Shown: one piece after another, positions 1 to 9,416 of the stretch
How the letters are laid out: each line of letters opens with the position of its first letter
Position numbering within the stretch: the first letter of the stretch is position 1
Assembly (NCBI GenBank): GCA_014529385.2
Contig: CM043967.1
Location: 133,646,682 to 133,710,681, forward strand
Source: Adiantum capillus-veneris
Lineage: Eukaryota; Streptophyta; Polypodiopsida; Polypodiales; Pteridaceae
Length of the DNA: 64,000 bases
Direction of reading: 5' to 3'
Notes under the pieces: model-generated
Database searches by the model: none
Told to the model about the DNA's origin: nothing
The model's input: the letters and a program-made list of their open reading frames with translations, nothing else
Program-made: the position numbers and the translations under genes

Positions 1-1150
1 CAGACACGTTAGACCAGCTGATTTTTAGAAATGGGTCAGAAAATATAGTGGATCAAGGGATCCATAAGACCACTTAGCAAAATTTAAGCAAGTGCTAAGA
101 GCAGAACGTATATTCGATTTCCATACTCAATTCGAGGGGTTTGGAATGACATTAGAAGAAAAAGCATTGACATGGTTCCAAAACATTCCACCAAGGTCAA
201 TAATGGACTTGAACTTGTTAGCTCAAGGATTTGTAGATGCTTGTTACAAAATGAGGATCAAACATAATACGGTAGCTCAAATCTACAACTTAAACAGAAA
301 CATGGTGAGTCTGTTAAGGATTGTACAACTCGAATGAAACAATACATTGCCAGATGCCCAGGGGTAGAGATACCTGCAGAAGAACGATTCGTATCTTTGT
401 TTCTAGAGGGAGTGCTAAACAAAGAAATTCATGCTATACTCCATAGTAAAAAGCATACAACCCGAGAAGAGTGTGTGTCAGATGCTATAGACTTAGGAGA
501 CAATTGTGATATTTTTAACAAAGAAGATGCCCCTAAGGATAACCAAAGTGAGAAAACAACATCCACTAAACCAGCACAAGTGGGAACGGCTGTTGCAACA
601 CCGCTTTTAACCATAGAAGATATGCTCAAAAGGATGAACGACATGATGAACAACTTGCAAAAAGCACCTATGAGAGGACCAGGACAAGGGATACCTCAAC
701 ATGGACAACCAATTAGACCACAAAATGGTGTGCAATTGAGGGTAAATAGACCAACCATGAGACCCATGAGTGCTACTTCCGACCAAAGTATGATGGGAAT
801 GTTTAATATGTGCCCATGAGGCCACAAGGACAACCCATGTACAGATATCAACCTAATATGGCCCAAGCTCAAAGACCACCAATGGGTATGGAAAGACCTC
901 AAGCTGTGTTGGGTCAACAACCTCCGTACCCAGGACATAATGCAGTGCCTGTAAAGTACATGCACTCTGAAGGAGTCATAGATGAACATGCATTAGTGCC
1001 TGTTACACCCTATGCGGAGCCTAGTCCATCTACAGTGATGGTAGATAATTCACATCCACCATTGATGGAAGAAACCGTGACTTATGCTCCACCAAAGCTC
1101 GCACCAATATATTATGTAGCTAATCAAGGTGTCAGACCTCCCATGGTTAG
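1..1150 (+). pseudogene. Ty3 gag (element A), broken
   Basis: The frame resembles a plant Ty3 capsid-type Gag. The best block, from base 92, has the motifs FDFHTQFEGFGMT, LTWFQNIPPRSI and LNLLAQGF, typical of the retrotransposon gag domain that assembles the virus-like particle. The next block (334-819) carries CPGVEIPAEERFVSLFLEG, followed by a Pro/Gln/Met-rich tail that continues in another frame at 810-1,166. Frameshifts lie near 320 and 800. Element B has the same protein at 31,200-32,380, where the capsid part is one longer frame. Copy A jumps near 1,147 straight to the linker before protease, so its nucleocapsid zinc knuckle is gone. The gene starts left of the window. Confidence 0.8.
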
Positions 1151-1510
1151 AGCCTTCCATTTGTAGAGGAAAACTGGCCAGGACACTTATGTGAAAAAGT
1201 TAGAGAGATCAATGATGGGAGCCTAACTCTAAAGTCAGCTCCTATAGAGGAAGTTTGGTTGAATAACCTACTACTGATATGAACATGGATGTACAATCCT
1301 TGTATGGGGATTGTGGATCTGAAGATTCGGGAATATCGAAACCATTGACCTTGAAAACATTACCCTCTTACTTGGAAGATAACGAAGATGAATCCATAGT
1401 GTGTAAGACCACTCAAGTAAAAAGAGTTGAACAGACCCTAGAAGTAGACAACATTCATTCAATCATGTCTACACCCATCCAATGCACTCTTACCTTGGGA
1501 GAACTGTTTA
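1151..1510 (+). pseudogene. gag-protease linker remnant of element A
   Basis: The segment matches 33,109-33,467 of element B almost base for base. It includes the acidic block YLEDNEDESIVCKTTQ and the stretch NIHSIMSTPIQCTLTLGE. In B this leads into the protease. Here it breaks off near 1,508 and is joined to sequence absent from B. No catalytic domain is left. Its value is as a landmark for the deletion breakpoints. Confidence 0.75.
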
Positions 1511-2500
1511 GAATTGGGTGAGTTACTTCACGACTATGTTGCAGACAAGTCCAAAGTCTCAAAATTGGCTGACCAACTCAACAGGCAGTGTAGTCACAGA
1601 AAGCGGTGATTTCAGAGTCAACAAAGCACAAAGTGATGTCGGCAAGACGAAACTTGACCAAATTCAATCTAGGACTTGTTTTAGGTGTATAGAATGTGTT
1701 TAGGTCAAAATTGTGATTGCTGTAAAGAATCACGATTATTTACTTTGCACTATTTTTACTTGGAAATTGTATCATCACCTCACCTATAATGTATACACAC
1801 CTATTACATGCCAAAACTCAAGTATGAGCCAAAATGAGCACCTATAACTTGAAAAATTGCCAGAAAACCAAAGAAGTCTTTCCAAACCAATTTTTGGGTT
1901 ATGGACCACATTTCTTGATCCAAATCACCTCATATCACATACACAGGGTCTATACAATGCCTAGAACCAATTTGTACCAAAAAATGTTGATTTTGGTAGA
2001 AATGTTAATAATCACGATTATTTAGTTTCTAGCCAAAATGGGGGAATTTTGATATTTTGCCATTATACATCCAAAGTACATGATGTGTTAAGCCCACTAG
2101 CCAAGTTTGAACCAATTTGGAGCTCAAAATCTCAAATTTCCACTATATCTATTATTTCAGAGACCTAAAGCCAAAATCTGGTACCATTTTCACCATATGC
2201 ATTCAAATGAGCCCATATTTCACTCAGAGTATGTATTTGGTATATACTTCAAGCCTGTGATGCAAAGTTTGCAAAATGTTGAAAAAAATACTCAGCTGTA
2301 AATAATCACGATTATTTACTTTGGTTGCAAAATTTTGTTTGGACTTTACAATTTTGTTCCTTGCATGTTTTTATGCATCTATGCTTGTTTAAAAATCGAT
2401 TTGAAGCAAATTGGACCAAAATTGTCAGCATTTTAAACTCAAGGACATTTCATAGAAAAATTCGACAAATCTGCTAACTTTGACACTCTATTCACTGAAC
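1511..2500 (+). other. Internal spacer of Ty3 element A, mostly non-coding
   Basis: The first 100 bases read as the end of an ORF (ELLHDYVADKSKVSKLADQ, then a stop near 1,608), probably the tail of a protein that follows integrase in the full element. The rest is AT-rich with no convincing frame. It carries three evenly spaced palindromes and ends in a splice-acceptor-like sequence. Element B has lost this stretch but has similar palindromes in its 5' leader. Confidence 0.6.
1722..2319. repeat. Three near-perfect palindromes in the spacer, spaced 282 and 294 bp
   Basis: The copies lie at 1,722-1,743, 2,004-2,025 and 2,298-2,319. All share the core AATCACGATTATTT. The best copy (2,298-2,319) is a 22-bp palindrome with one mismatch, at a position where a G would restore the CGCG centre seen in element B's leader. 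A-for-G at that CpG fits decay of methylated cytosine. The sequence between copies shows no coding sense. Confidence 0.8.
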
Positions 2501-2507
2501 AGGAGCC
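2474..2507 (+). promoter_or_regulatory. Candidate splice branch point and 3' acceptor before the downstream ORF
   Basis: A CTAAC branch-point consensus at 2,474-2,478 lies about 25 bases before an AG at 2,501-2,502, with a pyrimidine-leaning stretch between them. The AG is followed after five bases by an ATG (2,508) in good context, GAGCCATGG. With the AG|GTAAGAG donor in the LTR this could produce a spliced mRNA for the downstream ORF. This is inference from motifs. No transcript is visible. Confidence 0.5.
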
Positions 2508-5294
2508 ATGGAAGCAGCAAAGAGAGCCAAGAAGAGCTCAACTAGAAAGAAAAGTTGCAGGAACTGTCCGCATACCAATTGGATCCAGATTCAGTCAAAG
2601 CCGCCAAGGTAGCCTATCTTTCAAAAGAATAGCTAGAAGAGCATCACACCACAGTGTTCACCGGCGGATTCAAGAGTGAGGAGGGACATCAGGTAGAGTT
2701 GCAACTTCTACCAAAAGAGTGTATGATGTTGCCGCGAAGCCTGAGACCAAAGAAGCCAACCGCAAGCTAGGACTCAGAGATGTCTATGAACATGAGCCGT
2801 GCGGTGTGGATTTCCAAAAATCTTAGGAGCTTTTATCCACGATCAAAGAAATTGGAACTGCCTAGATTTTTGACCCTGAGGGAAAAAAAGTTGAAGTGGT
2901 AATAACCAAGGAAATAGTGGCAGAAGCACTTAGACTGCCCACAGAAGGAATGACGATGAGGGCAAGGGACAAGAAAATGGAAGGTACTTTCACCAAACAA
3001 ACCACCATAGCCACCTTTGTAGACCTAATTCACAAGCCCATGGAAGAGCCAGCAAGGTTATACCACCAACACTTCAACTTCTTGGCTAAAAGACCACCAA
3101 GGTATACCACACCAAATCATGCGGTTGCCACCACTTTCACCCAAGTCCTCAACAACCAGGCAACCGGTGGACAACGCACAATATGTCTTGACCACTCTGA
3201 AAGGCACAAAGAAAGACTACTTACCTGGGTGCACCAGAGGTATTGACAAGGATTGCATACCATGCCATCGGCCTGACCGAGAACCTACCACCTGACCCAT
3301 ACCAAAACACTTGGATACTGTCAACTCAACTATCTCCTCGAGCTACAAGATCATCCAAGAGATCCTACAAATTTGATGAAGAGTCGGCTGAAAGCTCGCC
3401 GGAAAGGCACAACAGTGAAAGCTCCGATAATGAGGAAAAAAGAGCACTAAGGGAGGAAATGAAGAGAAAATCCGTGGCAGCACACCAAGAAGAGCCCGTG
3501 CAAAGGCAAGCCCGGTTTGAAAGACAGAAACATACATAACAACACAACCGACAAGCACAAGGAAAGGACCCAGAAAAATGGGTGCCTCTAGTGGACTTAA
3601 GGGACCAAGGACCAAGCATCACAGGAGGAAAGAGGCTGAAGAACCCGCTGAAGCACTGGAACGTATGTACCAAGAAGCAGAAGCTTTAAAGCTACGGGAA
3701 GCCGAAGAAGCGGCAAGGAAGGAAAAAGAGAAAGAAGAATAAAAGAGAGCAAAGAAGACCATTGCACAAGGAGAAGCACAACATGCCCAAGGTGATGTGT
3801 CTCCATGCCAAGCCCACCACCATCACCTGCAGTTAAAGACACCACAAATGAGCCTGAAGAAGAGAAGGCAACTCAAGCTACACAAGAGCCTGAACAGTAA
3901 AAGGCAGATGGATCTACACAACAAGCAACTGGAACTACTCAAGAGCATCCAATAGAGAAGGAGCCAGAGACCGAAAAGGCAGCAAGTCCTGCAAAACAGA
4001 AGAGGACACGACATAGTTTGAGCAGCCAAAGGAGCAAAAGGCAGAGGAACCACTCTCTATCGCAGCACAAGAAGAGAAGGCCGAGGCACCACCCTCTACT
4101 TCCATGGAAAAAGAACAGCCATAGTACAAGAACAACATCAATGAGCCGTCCTGACACAGCCAAAAGACACACAAGAGTCTGCAGAAACATCAACCCAATT
4201 GGCACGACATGAAGACTGGCAATCAAATGACTAAGTTATCTTGCAAGTTAATGAATATGCTAAGTAAATGTTGGAGATGACTGAAAGACTTCGCTTAGCA
4301 ACACTTGGCCGTATCACAAGGGCAAAAGAGTTAGAGATGGTGATCGACGCACTCCAAGGGGAGTTAGATGACAGAGTTAATGTCATCACCGATCTTCAGA
4401 GGCAAGTGCAAGAAATGAGAGCAGAAGCTGAACAACCTCAGCTCGCTACGGATAAGCAACAAAAAGAAATGGAAGAGCTGCTTACCAAACTATCAGATAT
4501 GTGCGAGGCCAAGGATGATCAACTGATGAAAGTTACAAATGAGCTTCCACCCTCTTAGCTCAAAAAATCTAGGTACAGCTAGATGTAGCTAATGCCTCTC
4601 TACAATACTTAGAACAACGAATCAATGATCATGCGATATTCTTGCGGTAAATACGAGAAAATCCAGCCGTCGCCTCGATTTAAAGAACAGACGAGGACCT
4701 AGATAGCACATGAGGTACTAATCAAGAAGCGGCCAACTTGGATAAACTACCCCAGATTGCCTGCTCCAGAAAAGGGACCAGTGAGACTGAAGAATACATG
4801 GTGAAAACCCTAAAGGGTGCCATGTCATTCTTTAAAAGTCTACCTAATTTGTCATGTGCTATGCTATATAAGATCTACCAAATGCTGCTCACATGCATCA
4901 AAGTGTTCAATGAGCCAGAGCAAGGAGGCACCCCTTGGATGTCATTCCTCGAGGGTAATACAAGTTTGTGCTATGATCTCAATGGCAAACCTTCCGAAGA
5001 AATCCTCTATGGCTTCTACGCCAGATGCATGTTTCTACCTTCACACAATATGCTGGCGTTTGATGAAGTGTTCTACATGGGATTCTTCACTTGGCGAACG
5101 AAGATGTTTGCACCAGTAATCAGCAACCTCACATCAAGGTTTATAGGCTACTTAACAGTGTAGCTAAAAAACAGAGTACTGTGCAGTTTTTGCAAGTGCC
5201 ATGTAAAGAAAGAAAAATTAGATACCAAAAGGCACTGAATGCGCTTAAAGACCGCCTCGCCAACCGCCAGTCCAAAGACTACTTCAGCCCATAA
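2508..5294 (+). pseudogene. Downstream additional ORF of the Ty3 element (plant-specific, coiled-coil), broken
   Basis: The ATG follows the acceptor-like site, so I chose it as the start. The first part is basic and frameshifted. The block at 2,896-3,246 (EIVAEALRLPTEGMTM, then FVDLIHKPMEEPARLYHQHF) resembles the plant mobile-domain or putative plant-transposon-protein type of domain, by appearance only. After a frameshift near 3,240 come a Ser/Glu-rich stretch and a long Glu/Lys/Gln-rich region. A predicted coiled coil follows near 4,268-4,558 (LEMVIDALQGELDDR). The conserved C-terminal domain at 4,738-5,163 has the motifs AMSFFKSLPNLSC, EPEQGGTPWMSFLEG and LYGFYARCMFLPSHNM. Several stops and frameshifts interrupt it. 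The stop at 5,292-5,294 lies 21 bases before the polypurine tract. Function is unknown. Confidence 0.6.
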
Positions 5295-5315
5295 AGCTGT
5301 GTCAAGGGACGACAC

Positions 5316-5332
5316 AGGCGAGGAGGGGGGAA
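5316..5332 (+). promoter_or_regulatory. Polypurine tract of element A
   Basis: The purine-rich run GGCGAGGAGGGGGGAA ends directly at the LTR start, as expected for the primer of plus-strand DNA synthesis. The same tract precedes the LTR at 41,329. Confidence 0.85.
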
Positions 5333-6073
5333 TTTTAGCAACAAGCTAACACAGATACCATTTTTCGGAGTTCTCATTGTAAAACACTTATTATTTTGAT
5401 AAATCGAGAATATTGTAACTCCTATTTTTTCGGATAAACTCTGTAATTAATGAGCCAGGGCTACAAGCTTCCAGATTGTATCAACCTGTCATTACCCATC
5501 TTTGGTAGAACTCCTAGATTATTAGTTTTGACCACCAAAAACCTTGGCTAAGGTATAAAAGCCAATTTTTTTAAGTTACTATTAAGTTTTGGATAATGAA
5601 ATACACAGCGTGAGCTAACGACGCTCACTCTTCTCCTTCTCGCGCTTCCTACTCCCTCCCTGGTTGTCACATTGCAGTCGTGTTTGTTGCATTGCAACCA
5701 TAGGTAAGAGCTCTACGCATTGATGTAAACACATACCAATATGTCGTAGATTTTGGGGTCACCGACCCGTGGCCTAATTTCATCATAATTAGGAATTTAT
5801 ACTTTGAAAGAAAAAACTAAGCATAGGTGGGTTTTGGGGTATCATTGCTAAGCATTTAGATGCATTCTAGGTCAAAAACAACTGGGTAAAAAATTCCACT
5901 GCTGTTAATAATTGTGATCTTGGAACTTGACCTAAAGTGGGGTTTGAGACCATAAGCATGTGTGATTAGGTCTTATAAACATGTCCTAGAAGTTTGGTTA
6001 CGTTTGGATGTCATTTGATGCTGTAACAGATGTGATTTGTTTGCCAATGAGCGATTGGCTTTTGGTGATTTCA
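5333..6073 (+). repeat. 3' LTR of Ty3 element A (741 bp)
   Basis: The boundaries come from comparison with 22,515-23,254 and 41,329-42,069. All three agree up to ...GATTTCA and then diverge (5' copy) or continue into shared flank (3' copies). The usual first bases TGTTAGCAACAAGC are mutated to TTTTAGC here. A TATA box (TATAAAA) lies at 5,554-5,560. A consensus splice donor AG|GTAAGAG sits at 5,702/5,704. A degenerate relative of the palindrome (TTAATAATTGTGATCTTGG) lies near 5,915. This LTR is more like the 3' LTR of B than B's own 5' LTR is. Confidence 0.88.
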
Positions 6074-7400
6074 GTCACTTGAGTGTAGCTTGAGTTAGAT
6101 GCGAGTTGTTAGTTGTTTTTTGAGAGATTGACAACCTCTTGTAGCCTCTATGCACTAGTCGAGTCAACTTTGTCCCATGGATTGATAATTTAATCGTGGT
6201 TCTCGCTAATACTGCAATAAGATACGATGGTGAGGTTAGACATGCGTCCCACATTAATGTAACTTCTTATGTGGTAGGCTTGATAGCCTTGGGGTCCTTT
6301 GTCTTGCCCATGGTAGGGGTGTGAGTAGTACCTTGATTAGAAAATGACAATTTGCTTGAGCTCCTTGAAGAGAGAAGTAGGGAAAATAACAATTGCAATG
6401 CTTTGTGTAGTTGTTGAAGCAGGTATGAGTGCTTATGAAGACAACGCTATATGGTAGGACTATGTGTTTGCAAATGTGTATGAGGATAGTGAACTAGTGC
6501 CGTTGATGGAGCAAAAGACACCGTGCGCACACTCACACACCCAGAAACCTTAACACAACACAAGGTGTTCCCTTAATTTTCTCACCTCACTCACCACCAC
6601 TCTAAAGCTCAATGAAATTCTACCCACAAGATCCATTCAAACTCCAAACACCTCGACCTACAAGCCCTTGCCTGCCTGCAGAGACTACAAGGTGAGTCGA
6701 GTTGATCAATGCTTAAAATCACGCTCTATGGTGAACAAAATATACAAGAGAAACCATCAAAAACTCAAAAACGCCAGCCACAAAAGGCCTCTCTCAAACC
6801 ATTGCAAAAGCTTCACGAAACTTCACTATGTTAAACTATTTGGAGTAAGTAGCCCCAACCCTAATGGCACCTATACAGGATCACATAGTCTTGCAAAAAG
6901 CCGTATCTTCTTCCCCCAATTCCTCGCACACACACATCCATGGAAACCGCAAAACTTCCACATACTCTCCGAAGTGAAAAATTAAAGAGAAAAAGCTCTC
7001 ATTTGCTCCTCCACACACTCGAAAACAGGATGCTAATGCGATGGGACAGCATTAGACCACCTGTAAGAACCGTGCTTCCTCCCATACACAGAGAGGTGAA
7101 AGTGTTGAGTATTGGCTTCAAAAGTTATCCTTCAGCTTGATCACTCATTGAACTCACTGATCTGGAAATTTAAAGTATTTTCACATCAGTTTTGGCCATT
7201 TTTTGACCTTTTTGGGCCTAGTTTTTGCAAGTTTGCACTCCCAATGGGCATTTTTCACGGGAAAAATACCAAATGAACTCCAAAAGCAACCAAATTTTGT
7301 AGGATTTCTCCTTGATATCCAAACATCATTTCCACATGTTCACATACCATTTTTGACCACTTCTAGGGTGGTGCACACATCATCGCAGATCAGACACCGC
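6074..7400. other. Anonymous flank inside the duplication, no gene recognised
   Basis: The sequence directly follows the LTR and is repeated at 42,070-43,385. Short open stretches on the plus strand near 6,668-7,140 are not conserved in frame between the two copies. Motifs such as TTTTTGACC recur near 7,200-7,350. I see no domain, RNA gene or terminal repeat. It may be old retrotransposon sequence. Confidence 0.6.
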
Positions 7401-7404
7401 AAAT

Positions 7405-9193
7405 AGACAGTTATTGCATGTGCCAAACTTCTCGAGTGGGATGAGGGTGCCCACAACTGCCACTTGCATTGAATACCGCATGACTTGCCTTTTGAAGGAA
7501 TTTCCTATATGCACCATAGAAAATCATCGTATATACATTTGTAATATACCCTTCCCCTTCATTATCATCCTTGTCAATTCTTGGGTAAGATGGCATCTCA
7601 CGTCCCTTGTGTACCATTATGTATTCCAGGTGAGCTTCAACAAAATGATCCACTTTAAATTTAAAATCATACCCTTGAAGTTCAATAGTCCACTTTAGAT
7701 GTGCTTGCTAGGATTTTAATGCTGTATACATCCGGCAAAAGGTTTGATCTGGTGAGCACATAGAACTTTTGGGGCAACATATATGTTTTGAACTTGTGGC
7801 AAGCAAGAACCAAGGCAAATACCCACTGTTTCATTTTTGTGTAAGATCTCTCTTACATTCTTCATTTTGCTCTCAAAGTAGACCAGCTTGAAGTTCCTTC
7901 CTTGCTTTGTAAGAGCATCGACCCAAAAGCTATTGATCCCACACTGACAGATACATAGAAAATCGATTGCAAGTCAAGAGGACTCACTGCTGGTAAAGCA
8001 CACAATACCTCCTTGATACCATCAAAAGCCTGCTGCATGTCTTGATTCCACTCAAACCCTTGAACTCTTTGACTCAATTTCTAGAGAGGATACACATATT
8101 GGCATAGCATCCAAAAAAATGTGACAAGTACTTGAGCTTATGCACAAATGATGCCAAATCCTTTGTGCTGCTGGGCGGATCCATAAACAATAGAGCCGTA
8201 ACTTTCTCTGGGTCGGCTTCTATTCCATTTTGGGAAGCCACATGTCCTAGAAAATGGTCTCTGACATGAGAAAACTTACACTTCTTTGGGTTGAATTGCC
8301 TACCCTGTTGTTGAAGCCTTTCAAAACTCAACCTCAACTTCTCCAAATGTGTGACCCTGGAGCTATAACATCCAATGCCATCCATGAAAATTCGAATGAA
8401 CTTACCCAAGTAGGGACCAAACACTCTATTTATCGACCCTTGGAAGGTAGCAAATGCATTAAGCAGCCAAAAAGGCATTCCTTTGTAGGCAAAACAACCC
8501 CAAGGAGTTATGAAGGTTGTCTTCAATCGATCTTCAATCGCTATCAAGATTTGGAAGTAGCCAAAAAATTCATCCATGATTGAGTAGCGTTCATGACCTG
8601 TAACCTGATTGAGGATTTCATCTAGGCAGAGCAGTGGATAATGATTCTATTTTGTGGCAGCATTCAAAGGTTATAAATCAACACATATCCTAAATCTTCA
8701 GTTATTCTTGGGCTCAATAACTACTGGAGAGTGCCATTCGGACTCCTCCACTTGAAAGATGAAATATACTTCCAAAAGCTTTGTCACCTCTTCATGAAGT
8801 GCCCTCTCATGAATGACCCCCAACCTCCTAAGCTTTTGAACCTCTGGCTTGTCACCTTCTTTTAGATTGATTCTATGCTTGACCCCTTTAGCTCCTTGTA
8901 ACTCTATATATTCAGTGGTGAATAGCTTTGGAAATTTAGTAAACATGTCTTTATACTCCTTATTTTATTTCTCTCTCAAGTCCTCTCCTAACATGCTCCT
9001 TACGTTCACTTTGGCAGGCTCTACAATTGCTTTTGTATTATCCTTCTCCTCATTGACCTCCACATCATGCATGGATGCTTCCTTTTCAACACTTATCCCA
9101 AATAGATCAGGACATAATTGCATCAAGCCCTCCTCTACACTTTCTTTTGATGACATAGACGAAGCATCATGTAGTTTCTCTTGAATCGTATCT
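7405..9193 (-). pseudogene. Ty3 pol fragment D, copy 1 (RT and RNase H), broken
   Basis: Read from the right on the minus strand, the order is an acidic linker (EKEASMHDVEVNEEKD), RT N-terminus (GVKHRINLKEGDKP, HSPVVIEPKNN), RT core (LKTTFITPWGCFAYK, LNAFATFQGSINRVFG) and RNase H start (GFEWNQDMQQAFDGIK). Last is a linker ending VWHMQ at 7,411. The catalytic motif reads FMDG, where Ty3 RTs have two aspartates, so one catalytic residue is lost (GGC at 8,377-8,379 on the plus strand). The same change is in copy 2, so it predates the duplication. No LTR, gag or integrase is attached. Frameshifts and stops split it into at least five pieces. It abuts the truncated 5' LTR of element C head to head. 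Confidence 0.85.
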
Positions 9194-9261
9194 TAAGTCA
9201 CTAGGGATTTAAATCAAAATGTTGAACTTAGGTAATAAACCCACATACAAATGCCTGACGG

Positions 9262-9415
9262 TGTTGGGCACATTTTTGACACCCTGTTTTTTGTAAATTT
9301 GTACATACAGACATGATGCCCGATGTCAAAACTGTGTGTGGGATTTCTTTTTGTGGGGTTTTTAGCTTGCTTTATCAAGCACATGTACATGCATTGCAAG
9401 TCGCTAGTCTAGTGA
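9262..9415 (+). repeat. Truncated 5' LTR of Ty3 element C, copy 1
   Basis: The 154 bases starting TGTTGGGCACATTTTTGACA match the start of the block at 13,903 (TGCTGGGCGCATTTCTGACA). Similarity ends at CTAGTCTAGTGA. Directly afterwards comes gag zinc-knuckle coding sequence, so the rest of the LTR, the primer site and the N-terminal half of gag are deleted. Copy 2 has the same junction, so the deletion predates the duplication. Confidence 0.75.
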
Positions 9416-9416
9416 G

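Larger units (their letters stand above)
1..6073 (+). mobile_element. Ty3 (gypsy) LTR retrotransposon A, right part, pol deleted
   Basis: The visible part holds gag, a short gag-protease linker, a spacer with palindromes, a long downstream ORF, a polypurine tract and the 3' LTR. Compared with element B it has lost about 0.8 kb of gag, including the zinc knuckle (junction near 1,147). It has also lost all of protease, RT, RNase H and integrase (junction near 1,508). It keeps 1,511-3,250, which B lacks. It cannot be autonomous. The 5' end lies left of the window. Confidence 0.85.

Noticed and set aside
3343-4226. Cys/Leu/Ser-rich minus-strand open frames, also at 39,267-40,218
   Set aside because: They are the antisense of the Glu/Lys-rich downstream ORF on the plus strand. 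The composition mirrors the codons of the real frame.
6668-7140. Open frames in the anonymous flank, partly shared with copy 2
   Set aside because: Indels between the copies change the frame and no domain is seen, so coding is not supported.
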